From Methanobrevibacter sp. (lineage in GTDB: Archaea; Methanobacteriota; Methanobacteria; Methanobacteriales; Methanobacteriaceae), in the NCBI GenBank assembly GCA_017434525.1, contig JAFRFD010000007.1, forward strand, positions 1 through 64,000: a DNA stretch of 64,000 nucleotides. The letters are read 5' to 3'. Under the pieces are notes generated by a model. It had not been told where the DNA came from. It did not search any database and worked only from the letters and a program-made list of their open reading frames with translations. Every line of letters begins with the position of its first letter. Within the stretch, counting starts at the first letter, position 1. A program made the translations under genes and the position numbers. Positions 63,590 through 64,000 of the stretch are shown here, piece after piece.

Positions 63590-64000
63590 AATGCGTCCAA
63601 TGTTACTTTTTTATCTCTTTTTAACTCGCGAGGAGGTTCGATTGCAACAAATTCTATTCCTTCCTCTTCAATCATTTCCTGTGCATCATCCATTAGGGAG
63701 GGTGCGACAAGAAGTCCTCTGATTTTTTTCTTTTGGGCCTTGCAGTCTTTCAGATAGTCATTTTCAGTATTTTCAAAGTCCTGAATGTATCTTTTAAGTT
63801 GCTTTACTGCAGTAACGCCGGCTTTTCGGGCTTTCAGTTCAAGTATCATCAGATTATTGTCACTGTCTTTTCCTAAAATGTCAATGAAACCATGTTCCAC
63901 ACTGTATTCTCTTGCTGTCGGTGTAAAACCTTCCTCAATCATATGGGGCTTGTCCATTATCATGTCGCCCATATCCTTTTCATATCCTGCCTGTTCAAGC
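63586..64000 (-). CDS. nucS: Endonuclease NucS/EndoMS, C-terminal part (runs off right edge)
   Basis: At least 137 residues remain open to the window edge; the real start lies outside. The visible part is the PD-(D/E)XK nuclease domain: [20 protein letters not shown] then LKARKAG holds the catalytic Asp, Glu and Lys, followed by VKQLKRYI. NucS cuts mismatched or branched DNA and works with PCNA in archaea; its last residues usually form the PCNA contact, here VTLDAF. An ATG at 63972 lies inside the conserved domain and is not the true start. Confidence 0.88.
   Translation of the reverse strand, partial: LEQAGYEKDMGDMIMDKPHMIEEGFTPTAREYSVEHGFIDILGKDSDNNLMILELKARKAGVTAVKQLKRYIQDFENTENDYLKDCKAQKKKIRGLLVAPSLMDDAQEMIEEEGIEFVAIEPPRELKRDKKVTLDAF

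Noticed and set aside
1-64000. tRNA, rRNA, CRISPR arrays and prophage genes.
   Set aside because: No tRNA-like TPsiC/acceptor pairing, no rRNA-like sequence, no regularly spaced short repeats with unique spacers, and no integrase, capsid or terminase genes were seen.

Overview
The window is AT-rich archaeal DNA that fits a methanogen of the genus Methanobrevibacter (Methanobacteriales). It carries archaeal informational genes (MCM helicase, aIF2-beta, NMD3, archaeal TyrRS, PurP, Lhr-type helicase, NucS) and a very large secreted adhesin-like protein of the kind typical of gut Methanobrevibacter. Ribosome binding sites are GGAGG/GGTG-like, promoters have archaeal TATA boxes, and at least two genes look leaderless. 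The genus is inferred; I could not run a search.

Layout. 0-0.8 kb: the right end of an IS200/IS605-type element (TnpB C-terminus plus end hairpin) sitting in a flippase gene, of which only the 3' part remains. 1-9.6 kb: secreted acetolactate decarboxylase, two paralogous DUF4013 membrane proteins, an MFS exporter, a tandem pair of TetR-type regulators, a small membrane protein, a CstA-like transporter and a BASS-family transporter. 9.5-15 kb: accessory region with an AAA-type ATPase enclosed by a 65-bp direct repeat of the BASS 3' end, a 47-aa protein next to a ClpP-fold serine protease (SDH_sah type), and a fusion of two ABC-exporter membrane domains with no ATPase domain. 15.3-30.2 kb: one 4976-codon adhesin-like gene with beta-helix cassettes followed by Ig-like modules, 16 of which form an ordered super-repeat. 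30.9-35.3 kb: membrane proteins, a second MFS exporter and a second TetR pair closely related to the first. 35.4-39.4 kb: RelB/RelE-type toxin-antitoxin pair, TMEM175-like channel, LtrA-like protein, aldo/keto reductase, HXXEE membrane protein. 39.5-58.4 kb: mostly core genes (MutS-related ATPase, two U32 peptidase-family proteins, thymidylate kinase, TyrRS, NMD3, aIF2-beta, MCM, RlmE, phosphodiesterase, PurP, Lhr-like helicase). 58.6-64 kb: SDR oxidoreductase, a 1.2-kb intergenic stretch with a small peptide gene and two candidate structured RNAs, HEAT-repeat protein, nitrilase-family enzyme, zinc-ribbon membrane protein and the edge of nucS.

The strongest unexplained signal is a shared operator. 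A palindrome centred on CGAACGTTCG lies at the same distance from a TATA box, at the predicted start of transcription, in front of both TetR pairs and also in front of the giant adhesin gene. This suggests that the duplicated TetR/exporter modules and the surface adhesin form one regulon. Other notable points are the 65-bp duplication around the ATPase gene, the exporter fusion lacking nucleotide-binding domains, the mosaic super-repeat in the adhesin, and the small-peptide/structured-RNA locus at 59.7-60.3 kb.
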